Below, piece by piece: positions 11,201 to 23,942 of a stretch of DNA of 64,000 nt (position 1 is the stretch's first letter; each line of letters begins with the position of its first letter). The notes beneath the pieces are model-generated. The model was not told the origin of the DNA. It worked only from the letters and a program-made list of their open reading frames with translations, and did no database searches. Both the position numbers and the translations under genes were made by a program. This DNA is from Diplosphaera chodatii (Eukaryota; Chlorophyta; Trebouxiophyceae; Prasiolales; Stichococcaceae). The stretch is from the NCBI GenBank assembly GCA_032358165.1, contig JAALGY010000012.1:1-64000 (forward strand). Reading direction: 5' to 3'.

Positions 11201-14200
11201 CGATGCTCATCGTCCACCCTCTGCCTGGCCTGCCATCGCAACACAGCAAGGAGCGCAGCACCACATGGGTATGGCAAGCACCTGCAAGACAGCAGTTGAA
11301 TGTCCTGTTTGCAAACAGCATGCATGTACAGGACCTGAAGCTGATGAGCACTGGCCGTGTGACAGCATCTTTCACGCGTGGAAGCCCTTTTGCATTGTGC
11401 GGTCACACATGTAAACTTCATTTCTGCAGATCTATGTGGCACTCCCTCTGGTGCTCTATGTGGGAGAACGAATTTGGCGCCTGATACGAAACATGGCCTT
11501 CAAGGCAGAGCTGCTGGATGTCGAGCTCATCTCGAACGAGTGTCTGCCGGATGGGCTGCGGCCTTCAAAGGATGTGCCATGCGTCACTGTGCTGCGCATG
11601 CGGCGGCCCGTTGACTTCTCGTACAGGTGAGCTGACCTGCCAGCGAGTAAACATTGCAGTACGGACGGTATTGTCTGGAGACTTCACATGCGCCAGTTTC
11701 TGCACTGTTGCTGTTCGGGCCCCTGGAACAAGCATCATGCAGAAGGCATCTGACCCACAGTAAACTTTGCGAAGTCATTGAGGTGGAAGAACTGGTAACC
11801 TATGTCTGCCGCTTCATACTATTGTGCATGACTACAAGTGATGCAGCGTTGCTACGCAGGCCAGGCATGTACATGTTCATCAACATCCCCAAGATCTCCA
11901 GAATGGAGTGGCACCCCTTCAGTGCGTCATAACTGTCCTGCGCTTGCGGGCAACAGCTGCCCATCCACCTCCCATTTTCCTGTTCCACGACCGTTGCAAA
12001 GAGCTCGTTGTGTGGATACACACATGTTTCATGCCAGCTGATGGGTCGTCCAATCGTCAACCACTACACGTGATACCTTTTGTGCTGCGCCACAGCCATC
12101 AGCAGTGCACCTGGAGACCCCTATATCTCGGTGCATATCAAGAAGGTCGGCAACTGGACTGAAGAGGTGTACGAGTACATGTCGGACTATGCTAAGACAG
12201 TAGAGGTGAGCTGATTCCTGTGGCAAGCAAGCTTGGCCCACTAACTCAGCCTGGCTGATGGCTTGCTACCGTGACATATTCTATCATACAATACCAGCAT
12301 AGTCGTAGTATTGCTTGCTTAGTATACTACTTTGGTGCAACATTTAAGATAACACGCTTAATGTGAGCTGGCTTGAATTGTACAATGTGAGGAACTCAAA
12401 TCCAGCGCAGTCTGTTGCCGGATGACGATCAAATGCGGCTGCACAGATCGTAGATGCGCCAGCTGAAGAAATGCAAGCTGCAGGAACCTGGGGGCGGGCA
12501 CAACCAAGCCTGACGAAGGCAAATCAGCTTGGTGCCTGTTTGCCCTTAGCAAAACAAGGGTCGATGTTGGCTGCAGCACATACAATTGGTAGCCCTGCAT
12601 TTGCCGAACAGGCAGAAGAGAAGCTGGGACGAGGCGGAGGGCTGCCTGAGGTTGAGGCTGCAGCTGTGGGATCATTTCATCATGGCTTCACCTCTCCGCT
12701 CGGCAGCGTCAGCCTTGCGAGAATTCGTACTGCAAGGCACCGCACACCCCGTAACGCTGCGCAGGACGGCCACAAACAGGTGCATTGCTTGGCGCTGCCT
12801 GAGCTGCCAGGTGGGTGGGACCGCGTGCACTCCGCATCATGGGTGAGGCAACACTCTTCTCGTGTCTTCTTGATCTTGATGGATACTTTACGTGCTCTCA
12901 GCCTACCTAAGATGCCACTGCAGGCGGGTGTCCCCGGGATGCCCAACACCTTTGCCGCAGGCGCCGCTCTGGAGGGCCTGAAACCCAGGACGCGCGCCTC
13001 GCTGGCGGCCTGCGCCTGGGAGCCATTGCCGGGCGCGCCGGAGGTGCGGCTGGACGGGCCATTCGCGGCGCCATCGATGCGATGGGAGGTGAGGGTCTAT
13101 TGGCTAGGGTGACGGCTGTGACCAAAGGTCATGTCCGCCAGATGGCACCCTCCAACGCAGATTGCACTCTGAGGCCCATGCTCTGGTCAACTCGTCAACG
13201 AACAGTATCAATGATAGCAACTCGTATACATGCGCAACAAACACTCTTATCGCCCTGCTGGCGGTGAGCAGACCTGGCATGCAATGCAGCAGGTTACCGC
13301 AGAGCTGATTCTGTACTCTGCATTGTCACTGAGTCGTTTCCCGGCAAACAGCATATCTTGCTGCATGTTGGCCTCGAGGCGCAAATACATGTTAGTGGCA
13401 GCAGGCAGATTGGCCTGCTGTTCAAACCGCAGTACTTGTTGCAGCCAGCTTACTGCGAGTTGCTGGCAATAACCCTTTGCATGCAGGACTACGATGTGCT
13501 GGTGCTGGCGGCAACAGGCATTGCCGTCACGCCCTTCATCAGCGTGCTGGCGGATATGGTCAACAAGCTGGAGGCCAGCCAGTGCATGAACTGCGGGCAT
13601 CTGAAGCCAGGAGCCCAGGCAACCACCGGCAACGAGAAGAGAATATACTTTCGTGCGCATCGTTTCAAGATATCAACATCGTAATGCTGCACAAGCTGTG
13701 CGTGAGCGCTGTCATTGCACGGGGTGCAAGGCCTGACCAGCTGGCATGCCTGCACTGCAGACTGGTCGGTGCCTGACACCGTGGCGCCCAATTACTTCGC
13801 GAGCACGCTGGAGACGCTTGCTCAGGACTGCCAATCGGATGCTGTTCGGGTCCAGATCCACATGACTGGTTACAAGCCAGACCCCAAGAAGCCGAACCTT
13901 GAGGAGGTCTTCGTCAAGGTGAGCAATGCATCCTTCATACGTGCCTACCTGATGGCTGAATACACAGCATGTATCCACATGCTGCCAAATTACGTTGCAC
14001 ACCTACCCAAGAGGTCACTTGTTCAGCATACTGCATTGCTTGGCTGCAGTGGGCAGAAATGCACTGCAAACCCGCTTGCTTCCATACAGTCCAGGGCTGT
14101 GAATAGCAGAGCAGACTCTTTGAAGCCTGCGATGCAACACATCGTTTCAATCGAGACAGTTGCAATAGTGCAATAGTCAAGGTGTGGCATGGATCTAATT

Positions 14201-14789
14201 GCAGCTGGGTCAGCAGGCGCTGCGGAGGCACCGGGGCGTCGACATCGTCACTGGCCTCAAGTCGAAGGTGCAGACCAGTGAATGGCCATGCCCTGACGTT
14301 GGCATCTGCTGCATGTCTGCCTGATTCGCAGCCTTCTACCGCGGATCTACACATCTCAGATGCACACTAGCGTGCTTGTCTGGCCACCACATGTGCTGTG
14401 CAAGCTGCAGCTGCCTGGCCTCGAGAGCAGCTGTGCTCTGTACCTCCATACTGGCTGCCACCCTCGCTGGTGTTCGGAGCATTTGTAAGGTCTGCACGAG
14501 TGGGTACGTCGTGGCATGGCCGGACTGAGGCAAACGTCCACCGGGTCTTGAACATAATCTCTGGGGCTCTGCGCAGGTGCTGACCACATTTGGGCGCCCC
14601 CACTGGGGCGACATCCTGGAGGACGTTGCGCACAGCAACCCTGGCGCGGTGGTGGGCGTCTTCGTGTGCGGGCTGCCAGCAGTGTGCCGCGGCATTCAGC
14701 GCGCAGTGCAGACCTTCAACGCCACCGCCTCCAGGCGCATCAAGGCGAGGCAACAGGCCTCCCGGTCACCTGGTTTGACCTGCCGCTGA
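8247..14789 (+). CDS. NADPH oxidase (RBOH/NOX family, ferric reductase superfamily)
   Basis: This membrane flavocytochrome would carry electrons from cytosolic NADPH through FAD and two haems to oxygen. Modelled exons: 8247-8478, 8604-8709, 8881-9100, 9259-9416, 9578-9688, 9743-9873, 10015-10118, 10257-10321, 10431-10557, 10985-11268, 11430-11626, 11860-11921, 12096-12205, 12612-12779, 12924-13088, 13487-13652, 13761-13918, 14205-14267, 14577-14789. Membrane helices carry paired histidines (FHQICGGLLLVCALGH and HIAMWLVFYTMLIVH). Next come an FAD-binding WHPFTISSAPGD, an NADPH-site ATGIAVTPFISVL and the terminal VFVCGLPAVC. Before the helices, LRATFELCQQSSNGFLTAET resembles an EF-hand without its acidic ligands. 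One loop exon between 10557 and 10985 is missing, because the phases there do not match. The first exon is tentative. The stop at 14789 leaves an unusual C-terminus; a GC donor near 14748 leading to a later exon is possible. Confidence 0.9.
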
Positions 14790-17380
14790 TGTCCGACTGG
14801 CTGGTCGGTCGTGTGTGCCAGCTTCCAAAGTATTCGAGCATCAACCAGCTGGCTCACACGTATACAAGGTCGATAGCCGTCGAAGGCATGGCTGTATGAG
14901 GCAGACATGATGCTGGTAAAGGCAGGCATGAAGGTAGTTGACAGTGCTGACCCACTTTTCGCAGGGTGGCACCCGCATGTGTCTGTCGCAGCTCAACTAT
15001 CACGTGACGCTATCGACAATCAGTGCCAGCAAGATGCCCATGGGATGATGGCGTGTGTGAAGTGTGCTCATATGCCTGCTGCTGCCTATGTCCTGTAGGG
15101 TGTCAATGGCACGAACAAGGATGTAGAGGCCGGGGTCACAGCAAAGGGCAAGACTGTTTTCGTATACTATCAGGTGCTGCTGGGTGCTGTACACATGTGC
15201 ATTATTCCACTGTACCAAGGACGTCTTCATCAACCCATCATGAGCTTCGTGTTGACGGATGCTATTGCCTCCACAATGACATCCTTTCATCGATCTTCGC
15301 AGGAATACTTCTGATGGTACCCGTCTCTCTCTGGCAATGTACCGGCTGGGTTGTTGCGGGCATTGGCGATACTTGATTTGGAAGTAGCAGATGTCACAGC
15401 GTGCATTTCAGATGCAAGTGGCAGATATGAATTCTGCAACGACGGATCGTGCGCAGCTGTGAGCTGGCGTGATGAGGCGGGTTGATCGGGGCAAAACACC
15501 CTGCTAGTGAATGGCTTTGACACTGCATCATTGATCAGCTGCATTACTGCAACGTGATGATTGTGTTTGGTGTCAGCTGAACCGTCAGGAATAGGCTTCA
15601 ACACTCCTGCTGCAGGGTGCCGGTAGACCACGCAGCAATACATGTGACTAGTAATTAATTCGATGCATTGCAACACTGTGTGTACATACACTCGCACGGT
15701 ACTGCCGGCATGACTGTGCACATGGTTGCCCACTGCAAGTTGCCAGAACTTCAAGGACACAGCAGTATGTCAATATATATCATGCTTATGGACGCTCGGT
15801 GTCATCGTAGCTAGTAGATATGTGATGACCAGGTCGGTTGCTCTGGTTGAGTCGAAATAACATGCATGCGGACATCAACGTTCACACATCAGACGATCCC
15901 CTGGCACCCTGCCACCAAATATCCTGCTGACATGTCAATTTCGAATGCAGGCCTCCAGCATGGTCTATACAGGGAAGTATGAGAATCATATTCGTTCCTC
16001 AGCTTGCCTAGACATATATCACCTACACCGACCGTCCAGATAAAGGTTGCATTGGTGCAAAATAACCTGTAAATTACTTTGTTACCCTGCCAAGTAACTT
16101 CATTAATAGGCTGGAATAGGTTAAAAAAATAATTTTTTTCAACAGGTTTATTAAACGTTATAATGAAGTTAGTTACGATTTTTTGTAGAAACAAACCTCT
16201 GCCAACGGCGTGATAGGTTGGGAGGAGGTTCAGAAAATGTGTTTAAAAAACAAATTTATTCAATTCAATTCAATTCAATTCAATTCAATTCAAATTTATT
16301 CAAGTCAAATAAATCTTTTTTACGGGAATTTAAGCTGTTGCAGGCCTTGCCGGGGGACAGCAAGCACGCCTGCAAGTTTGAGAGCACATGCATCTTCACA
16401 ACTTCGACATCAGCACCGCCCGTACAAGCTCTTCAAATCAATCAGGAAGCACTGACGGCTAATGCGCAATTGCATAAGTTATTGTAACACCTGCCGTTCC
16501 TCACATAGACCGCCTTCGGCTGGATGCCGCATGCTCCAGAATAGTAGGTGCGGTTTCATGGGCCTGAGTCATGCTGCTACTGCTCCTTTGAGCAGGGTAC
16601 AGAACGAAAAGGGGGTCAACATCATGCATGCACTCATCATATGGCTAATGCTGCACATATCACAGAAAGTTCGAGTACAGGGGCCTACAGAAGAATGTTG
16701 TAGAATGACACGTGTGTAACAAAACACCCAGAGTTGGGGCCGCTGCATCATCTTTGTGGCCAGGCATCTGCGTCTGCATCACAGCGGATGCTGGTCACGT
16801 GTGCGTCGCCACGCTTACAAGCACTTGTGCGGTGACGTGCGCCATTGCGTTTCACGACCAGAAAGCCATGGTTAGAAGCCATGGGGTATAGTCATGTCAA
16901 CCCCCACCGCACGTGCAGACACGTGGGCTTCAGAGAACTGTGCGCAAGCCTGACCATATGCGACAAGCGGTTGCCTCTGTTCAGCCCGCGTATGATACAA
17001 ACGTCTGACACGAACGTCACTCGTGCCGAGCACTGGTCATCTTGGGCGAGCAGCCACGACCCCGGTTGCAGCTACGCATGTCAGCCTGACCTGCCCTGCT
17101 CTCCGATCAGATTGATAATGTACAATTCAGCAAACTTAGCCAAATGTCATGCCATAAGGTGCACTTTCGAGATATTCTCACAAGCGCACTGCTACACGGA
17201 TCTGAACATATAGGTGGGCCTGCTGCACCCGGTGGGACATGCAACTTGGCAGCAACACCAAACGTTCTCGGTGTAGCATGTTCTATGTACCAGAAAACAT
17301 TATAAATGCAGCCCTCTGTGAAGTTGTATGCGCCGCTGCAGGGACGGAACCGGGCGTTGCTGTGGCTGCTTGAGTGAGCT
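14790..17380. other. intergenic region with AT-rich island
   Basis: No gene is supported between the NADPH oxidase and the kinase. A last NADPH oxidase exon could lie near 14970-15050 if the GC donor at about 14748 is used. Apart from the AT-rich island and microsatellite described separately, I see only short frames on both strands. Confidence 0.45.
15890..16350. repeat. AT-rich island with (ATTCA)n microsatellite
   Basis: Base composition changes sharply here. Runs such as AAAAAAATAATTTTTTT near 16124-16140 are followed at about 16258-16292 by roughly seven copies of the pentanucleotide ATTCA. The flanking word AAATTTATTCAA occurs on both sides. A minus-strand frame of about 100 codons (15889-16194) has an AT-biased, Phe/Ile/Asn-rich translation unlike the rest of the window. 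It may be an inserted element or organelle-derived DNA, but no family is recognisable. Confidence 0.7.
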
Positions 17381-20300
17381 ATGGCGACGTCCTGCGCGGG
17401 AAGCTGCGCTTTCTGCAATATCGAGCTGGGGAGGGGACCACGCTACGTGTTGGACTTCCGTGCCTGCGCAAGCTGCGTGCGCGTGCACGACCGCACTGGC
17501 ACCATGGCACCGATGCTGCTGCCGCAGGCTCCGTACTTGGAGCGCCGCACGCTGCCCCCTGGTGAGCCAGCGGCACATGCACTGTGGTGTCCTGTTGCTG
17601 CTACAGCTTTCAGCCTGGAAGATCGTGCATGGCAGCAGAGATGCCAGGTGATGTGCTTCAGCACTAGGCTAAGTCAATGACGGCAGCTGTTGTTGCGTGC
17701 GCACATGTACGACCTTGGCTATATATGGTTCTGGTGTCGGCCTCATGCACATACGAACACACTATACTCTGCTTCTCAGCACAGCTAACGCATGGTGCTG
17801 TATGCACACCGGTGCAACCGCTCCCTGTCAACCGCAGGCCACAAGCACAGCTGCCATCTCTGCCAGGAGAAGAGTATCGAGGCGCTCATTGGCACACTCG
17901 CCTGCGAGCTGTGTGAGGCGTGCCACCATGCAGTGCCAGCTGCCCAGGTCCAGCGCTGCTTCACATCCGGATTGACACCCCTCAAAACAGGTTTGCTGCC
18001 CCGCTGCCACGTGCTGCTGGGTGTATATACCTCAAGCACCACACATCGACGTAGTGGTGCACTGATGTGCGCCTGCATTCCCACCCTCTGCTATGCATGA
18101 GGGTTGGCGGGACAGTTTGAACACAGGTGCAGAGAAGACTAGGTGGTATCGTTACAAGTTAGCAGTGTTTTTGGAGCAGCTGCCGGTGTTTGCAGGCATT
18201 GCTGAAGCTGCAATTCTGTAGCTGCGATAATACGTGCTACCTTTCCAGTGTTCAGCATGTGCGGAGACTAGGTTCCTATTACAGGGCTGATTTCTGTCGC
18301 AGGCTCTGACCCAGCCGATCAGCCACTATGTGATGCATGCGCTTGTGCAAGCGACGGGCGTGCCTTCCTGCTGCCCGCCTTCTCTTGTGGGTACGTCTGA
18401 TTTTCAGTTGAAGCTCCCACGTCACTGTGACAACACAGTCCATCACCATACGCATGTTGGAAACCTGATCGAAAGATAGCATCTGCAGCGCATTTCACCA
18501 ATGGTCCCCTTTTAGACCGTGCTATGTCTATCCTACGTTCAATTCGCAGTCAGCCAGGCACCCGGTTGATTAACCAGGAATGTTTGACACAACTGGGATG
18601 CTTGTGCCTGACTGCATTGTGATCGGCATCTGCAACATGTAAAGAGGCACTACTATGCAAGCTGGTGCACCGGCACACACTGTACAGCTACCCTCATAAC
18701 TAATCACTATGCCAATGCGTGTTGATCCTTTGTCAACTGGCCTGTAATAAAAATGACTGCCTGCATGTTCATTGAACCCCCGAAATTGTGCTGCAGGCCG
18801 TGCACACGGAAGCTGACGCCATGCGAGCATGGCGTGGGGCAGTGCATGCAGCGGCCAAAGCCGTGTGACCAGGGTCCGGGAATGCTGCGTGGAATTGTGC
18901 GGCGCCTGCCCTGCAGCATGCTGCCGGACAGAAGTACACCCGAGCCAGAGGACATATACCGTCGTGTGGGTGCGCATTTCGTTTCAATTGACTCAATCAA
19001 CAACCTGTATATACTGTGAGCCTTCCTGAATGGCTTTGACGGGTGCAGCAACTGCTTACGCATGTTGCTGGCATATCAAGCCGGAACTTTTCGACCGTTT
19101 GGCAATCAGACCTCGTGTGTAGCGACAAGTTCTGGACTGTGTGCACAGATTTAACCTTGCACACCATGCTGCAGTTCCTACATGTGCACGATGTAATGCA
19201 GTAGAGACCCCTTTCAGCCAACCAATGCAGGCGTAGGGTCATTTCAAGAAGCAGTAGAACAGTCGGCAGAATGAGTCATTGATACATCTGCCGCGCTATT
19301 ACCGACCATTTTTGGTTTCTGGTGCAGCTGCGCACCTGTTGGACGTGCCGCAGGAGCACTTGACCTGTAGTGCATGCTGCCGCCGTCTGACAGAGGTGCG
19401 CGGCATGTGCAAGTCCTCCATCTGCTAGGCCACATGTATGCACAATATATTGCAGTCCTGGGAAAGAGTACGGCTCGCATGAGGTACAAGGAATGCAGGA
19501 AAGCTGCTGCTTTTTCTGTAAATGATGAGAGGCTGCCTGGCTACCTTCCTGCTATGGCCCTTCTCAATGGTCTTTAGATGACGAACAAGCTGCAAAAGTT
19601 TTCCAGCAAGCTATCCGGCAGCATATTCACGTGCAGGATGTACATGTGGTGAACTACGTGCTGTGCGCGCGATGTCAGGCGACGCCATCGCAGGAGGCCT
19701 GCTACCAGTTCAAGTCCATGTTCGTGCGCCGGACAGCAGGTCTGCCAAAAAGAAAACTCCACCGACCTCTCTGAAACCACTTATCAACCAGACAGCGTCG
19801 TTCAAGCCACTGCACTGCTGTCGCGTCCCATTGAAAGTGGTGTGGGCTGGCTGCTGTGTTGTATAAGGGTGTACTCCCCTCAAGGGTCTGTATTTATACG
19901 GAACAAACTTGTGCGCAGGCTTTCTTCTGGCAGACGCGCAGTATTACTTAGACATACCCAAGCCACCGGAGGACGTCACCATGCTCGGCAGGGGCGGGTT
20001 TGGGGCTGTGTGCGCCCATCCGTCCCATCCAGTTCTTAATTGTATCTAGTATATGACTCGACTTGCACGGCAAATGTGGTGCTGTGCTGGTGCAGTCAGC
20101 TTCCTTGTGCCAGGGGCGATAATGTCCCAAATGAAAACGTACGGTCAGTGCATGGTGCAAGACGCACTATGCCTCCTGCTGTGTGCAGGTACAAGGTCAA
20201 GGGCAAGTCCACTGGTCGAATCTATGCAAAGAAGGAGGTGAAGGTTGATCGCAGCAGCAGGTGCGCACTGCACAAGGCTATAGTACGCGAACTCTACAAT

Positions 20301-22984
20301 GGGGCATGCTTCACTGTGCAGATCCTGAAAGGGCAGCAGACTAGCGAACTGTGTTTTAGCTTGCTGCAACGCATGTGTGCATGCACACTACCGACTCTGG
20401 TATAAATAAAGGCTGGCTTTCAGCCTGAATGATCGGGTTTAGCACATCGAGCGCCAGCACAGGCAGACTTGTTACTGTCCTATTAGATGTCTGGTGACGA
20501 GTTGCGGTCGGCAGCTTGCCTGATATATGCCATGGGCTCTTAGTGTGTTTCAAGGATGTCACCTGCACAGCCGTCGCTCTGGCAGATGGTTCACGTTTTG
20601 ACATGAGATAGGTAGCATGGGACGGTGCTCCAGCTTCAGTATGATGCTTGCTGTTTGTTGCGCCCAACAAAGCATGCCCGCTGCTGAGCTCTGTAACTAG
20701 CAGATCCCCTGCATGAGCGCAGGAAGGTGGCGGAACAGGAAGCACGCATGATGCAGGACTGCTGTCACCCCAACATCGTCGAGTGCGCTGAGGCGTACTA
20801 CCAATCACAGCTCAGCTGCCTGCACATCCTCATGGAATTTGCCCCACGCGGTGACCTGCACCGCGAAATCAGCAATCGGTGAGGTGGCGTTGATGATGAG
20901 AGGCTCTGATCTATCAAATGTTGACAGCATGCGATATAATGATGCTGCTCACCTCTGGAAACCCGTGCTGCTTTGGCGGCATTCTAGTAGCACACATAAT
21001 GGCAACATGTGTGTCATACGACTTTAGGAAACGGGCCAGGTTGGTGCACTTTGATGAGTCCAGCGTTTGGGGCACATTGCGTCAGGTGTCTGAACTGCAG
21101 AATTTCTGCAAACACAAATGCTGCCATCAGGTCGCCTGTACAAACTTGATGCACTTACGCAATGGCGGTCGTGACAACTGCCCGGTGTGGTTGTAAGGGT
21201 CTAATTGTCTGCTGAACAGGTGTCGAGCGGCCTTGCATACCTGCACCAGCGTGGCATTGTGCACCGTGATCTGAAGCCAAACAATGTGCTGGTCTTCGAG
21301 GGGCCCAATGGCAATGTCATCAGCAAGATCAGTGCGCAGTCAATGCTGCATCGTGAATGCTAATTACAGCGCAACTTTTCACAGAGCACCCATGCCATGG
21401 GATGGGGACTGTCTGATGCAGTCCATCAAACAGTGTTTCAGCTCAGAGTTGAGGAGAGCTAATCTAAACGGTTTGCAGGGGGCAGGAGAGCTACCTGTTC
21501 AGTCACACACGAAGTTTTCTGCTTCCGCTTGCAGCTGATTTTGGGCTGGCACGGGTGCAGTCGGCGGAACGAAAGCTGCGCAGCAATTCAACAGCATCTA
21601 CTGTCAGCAGCAATGGTGACGCCACCTCCAACTGCACATCGGCCAGCGGCTCCCCTGGCTACATGGCACCCGAGATTGTTGACGCATACATGATGGGAAC
21701 GGTGCGGCTTTGAGGTTGACTTCCATTTGCTGGCTCCAGCTGACTCATTAAATGAACCTAGCAAGCTGCCAGTTACCACGTGATAGCACACATAACCTGA
21801 CATGCAGCAAGTGCCGCTGTGCTGCGGAGGCCAAAGCAACAGCAGTATGCTTCACATGCTGCAAGGAAACTGATATATTGCTACGTTTGTCACCGATCAC
21901 CTGCTCTCGTGCTGCAAACCATCTAGCTGGCTCAGCTTAGTGCGCGGTGTGTTGGTGGCACTCGTTGGCATGTTGTGCGCCAGATTGTCACGAACCTGAC
22001 TGCACGCCACCCTTGACCGACACCACTGACATGAGGAATGTGCCTTGCAGGACACCTGGCCGAAGGGCACGGAGGACATCTGGTCCCTGGGCTTCATCCT
22101 TTGGGAGTTGGCCTATCTGCAGCACCCATTTGCAAGAGTCTCGAGATACGTGGAGTGGTGGCAGGTGCAGCTTGCGCCCCTGCTGCCTCTTCCCATATCC
22201 AGTGCTTTTGCCGCCAGGTCGGCATGAGAATGCGGGTGGCAATATCTTCTAGAAAGTGTATTTGCTAGGCCGTGCAGGCTATCCAGCAGGCTGATCAAAC
22301 CGTTGTGAGCCTGTAAATATAGCCCAAGGCTGGTAGAAAGCACACCTTCTTTCCAGGCTGTGCCTATCCTCGATGGGCATTCTGTCGGGCTGCGGGTGTG
22401 CATCACATTTACAGGACAGGTGGGGTCATCATAAGTGGTTCGCGCTGCTATGTGCAGGTGGATTACAGGGAGTTGCCGCAACCACCACGCTTGCCAGGTC
22501 GCAGCGATGGCCTTCGACGGTTGATCCTTGCAATGATGGCTCCGCGCCCTCAAGACAGGTGCAGAGTTGCTTACAGTAAGGTTTGCAGTCGAGTCGAAAG
22601 TTGAACTGGCATTGATTGACGGGGAAACCGTCTGATTGCTGACATACCGGCGATCCGCTATCTCGCATACGCAACGCTAGGTCTCTAGCTGTGTCAGGCA
22701 AGACATAGTATGCAGCAGCGGAAGCTCATATGTCCGTGCAGTTTGCTCTGACAGTGGCATCTGGTCCTGGGTTGTGTGTACCTCATCGTGACATTGACAA
22801 AGCCACATTTTTTTGCCCCTGCTCATAGACAGCAGAGTCTTTCACGCACGCATGCCGCAGGCCTGATGTGGAGGAGGTGCTGGCAGCGGCTAAGGCCAGG
22901 ACATGGCCGCTGCGCCGTCCTGTGGTTGGCAGCTTGCAGTCCACACGCATGCGCTTCAAGGAGTCTGGCTCGTCTGCACGATGA
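17381..22984 (+). CDS. Ser/Thr protein kinase with Cys-rich N-terminal region
   Basis: The kinase domain has all the usual catalytic elements. GRGGFGAV is the glycine loop and YAKKEVKV holds the ATP-binding lysine. An EQEARMM helix glutamate follows, then the hinge LMEFAPRGDLH, the HRDLKPNN catalytic loop, DFGLA, the SPGYMAPE activation segment and DIWSLGFILWELAYLQHPF. These suggest an active enzyme, loosely NEK-like. Checked exons: 19578-19739, 19934-20009, 20189-20260, 20723-20878, 21040-21085, 21220-21331, 21535-21701, 22051 to about 22155, 22458-22558, 22861-22984. Exon 19578-19739 carries a CARC motif and joins in phase to the glycine-loop exon. The kinase is therefore fused to an upstream region with repeated CxxC pairs: CAFC and CASC near 17405-17490, CHLC and CELCEAC near 17850-17925, CSAC near 19370. 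These could bind zinc. The joins between those first exons are unresolved. The start at 17381 is the ATG opening the first Cys-rich exon. The segment from DFG to APE is long and Ser/Thr/Asn-rich. Confidence 0.82.
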
Positions 22985-23942
22985 GTTGGACGCACATCTT
23001 TGGGCCGCTGAGCATCGTGCAAAGTTAAGTAGTGTACCAAAGAGTGCCTCACACGCATCGTTGACACAGGGCCCAGGGACATGGACATGCCTGAACGTGT
23101 CGCCATTAGCGCAGCAGGAGGGGCAGTGTGTGGTGGGTAGCAGCACGAGCACGGAGGTTGCATGGGTGTGCAGTAGGCTAGGCGCCGTTCATTAGGTGCA
23201 CGTCATTAGAGGAGCCTGTGTCTCGTGATGAAGCCAAAGACCGACGGGAGTCCTACAAGCTGAAAAGCGTTGGAGTCACCATGTCCTTGATATACCAGAT
23301 GCATTTGGTCTAGCAAGGGTATGATCCAAGAGCGTGGCACCTGCACTTCACGGTTTCGCAGTACCTTAAGCATCCATGTACGACAGTCGTGAATCACAAC
23401 AGCATAACTACACCCTGCTGCCATCCTTGTGATGCACAAATGTCGCATGCAGTGGTGCCACTGCTGTTTAGAAGTCATCGGACGCCTCGTTACTGAACAA
23501 AAACACGGTCTAAGTGATCCGTTTCTGTGATTTAACTACGTAACGGTGCAAGCAGTACAACGACATGCTGAAGGCACAGATAAAGGGTGCAAGCGCTGGC
23601 ATGACGGAACACGCCATGATTGTGTGTACATGCCAGCTGCGCTGTGTGCATTTTTTACCGCTGTCGCATCAGAGGCACCCACAGGGCCTGGTCTGTACAC
23701 GCTGTCTGCAGTACTGCTACCAGGTTGTGTGTCGCAATGCATGGCCAAGAACGCTGGCTACCCTACCCGAACTGCACAGATGCTGTCGCCGCCTGGGCCT
23801 GCCGGTACTGGGATGTGAGTTAAGCGGTGCCTGCAGCAGAAATGGCATGGCAGGGTGAATAGTGTGATATAATGGCCACATCAGCCAGCCACATCTGATG
23901 GAGCATTTATGCTGAAGGTCCATGCACATATCACTGCTACAC
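22985..23942. other. convergent intergenic region
   Basis: This region lies between the stop of the kinase gene (+) and the stop of Hsp70-A (-), so it should hold both 3' untranslated regions. Short frames near 23546-23858 on the plus strand have no recognisable content. I see no RNA gene. Confidence 0.5.
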
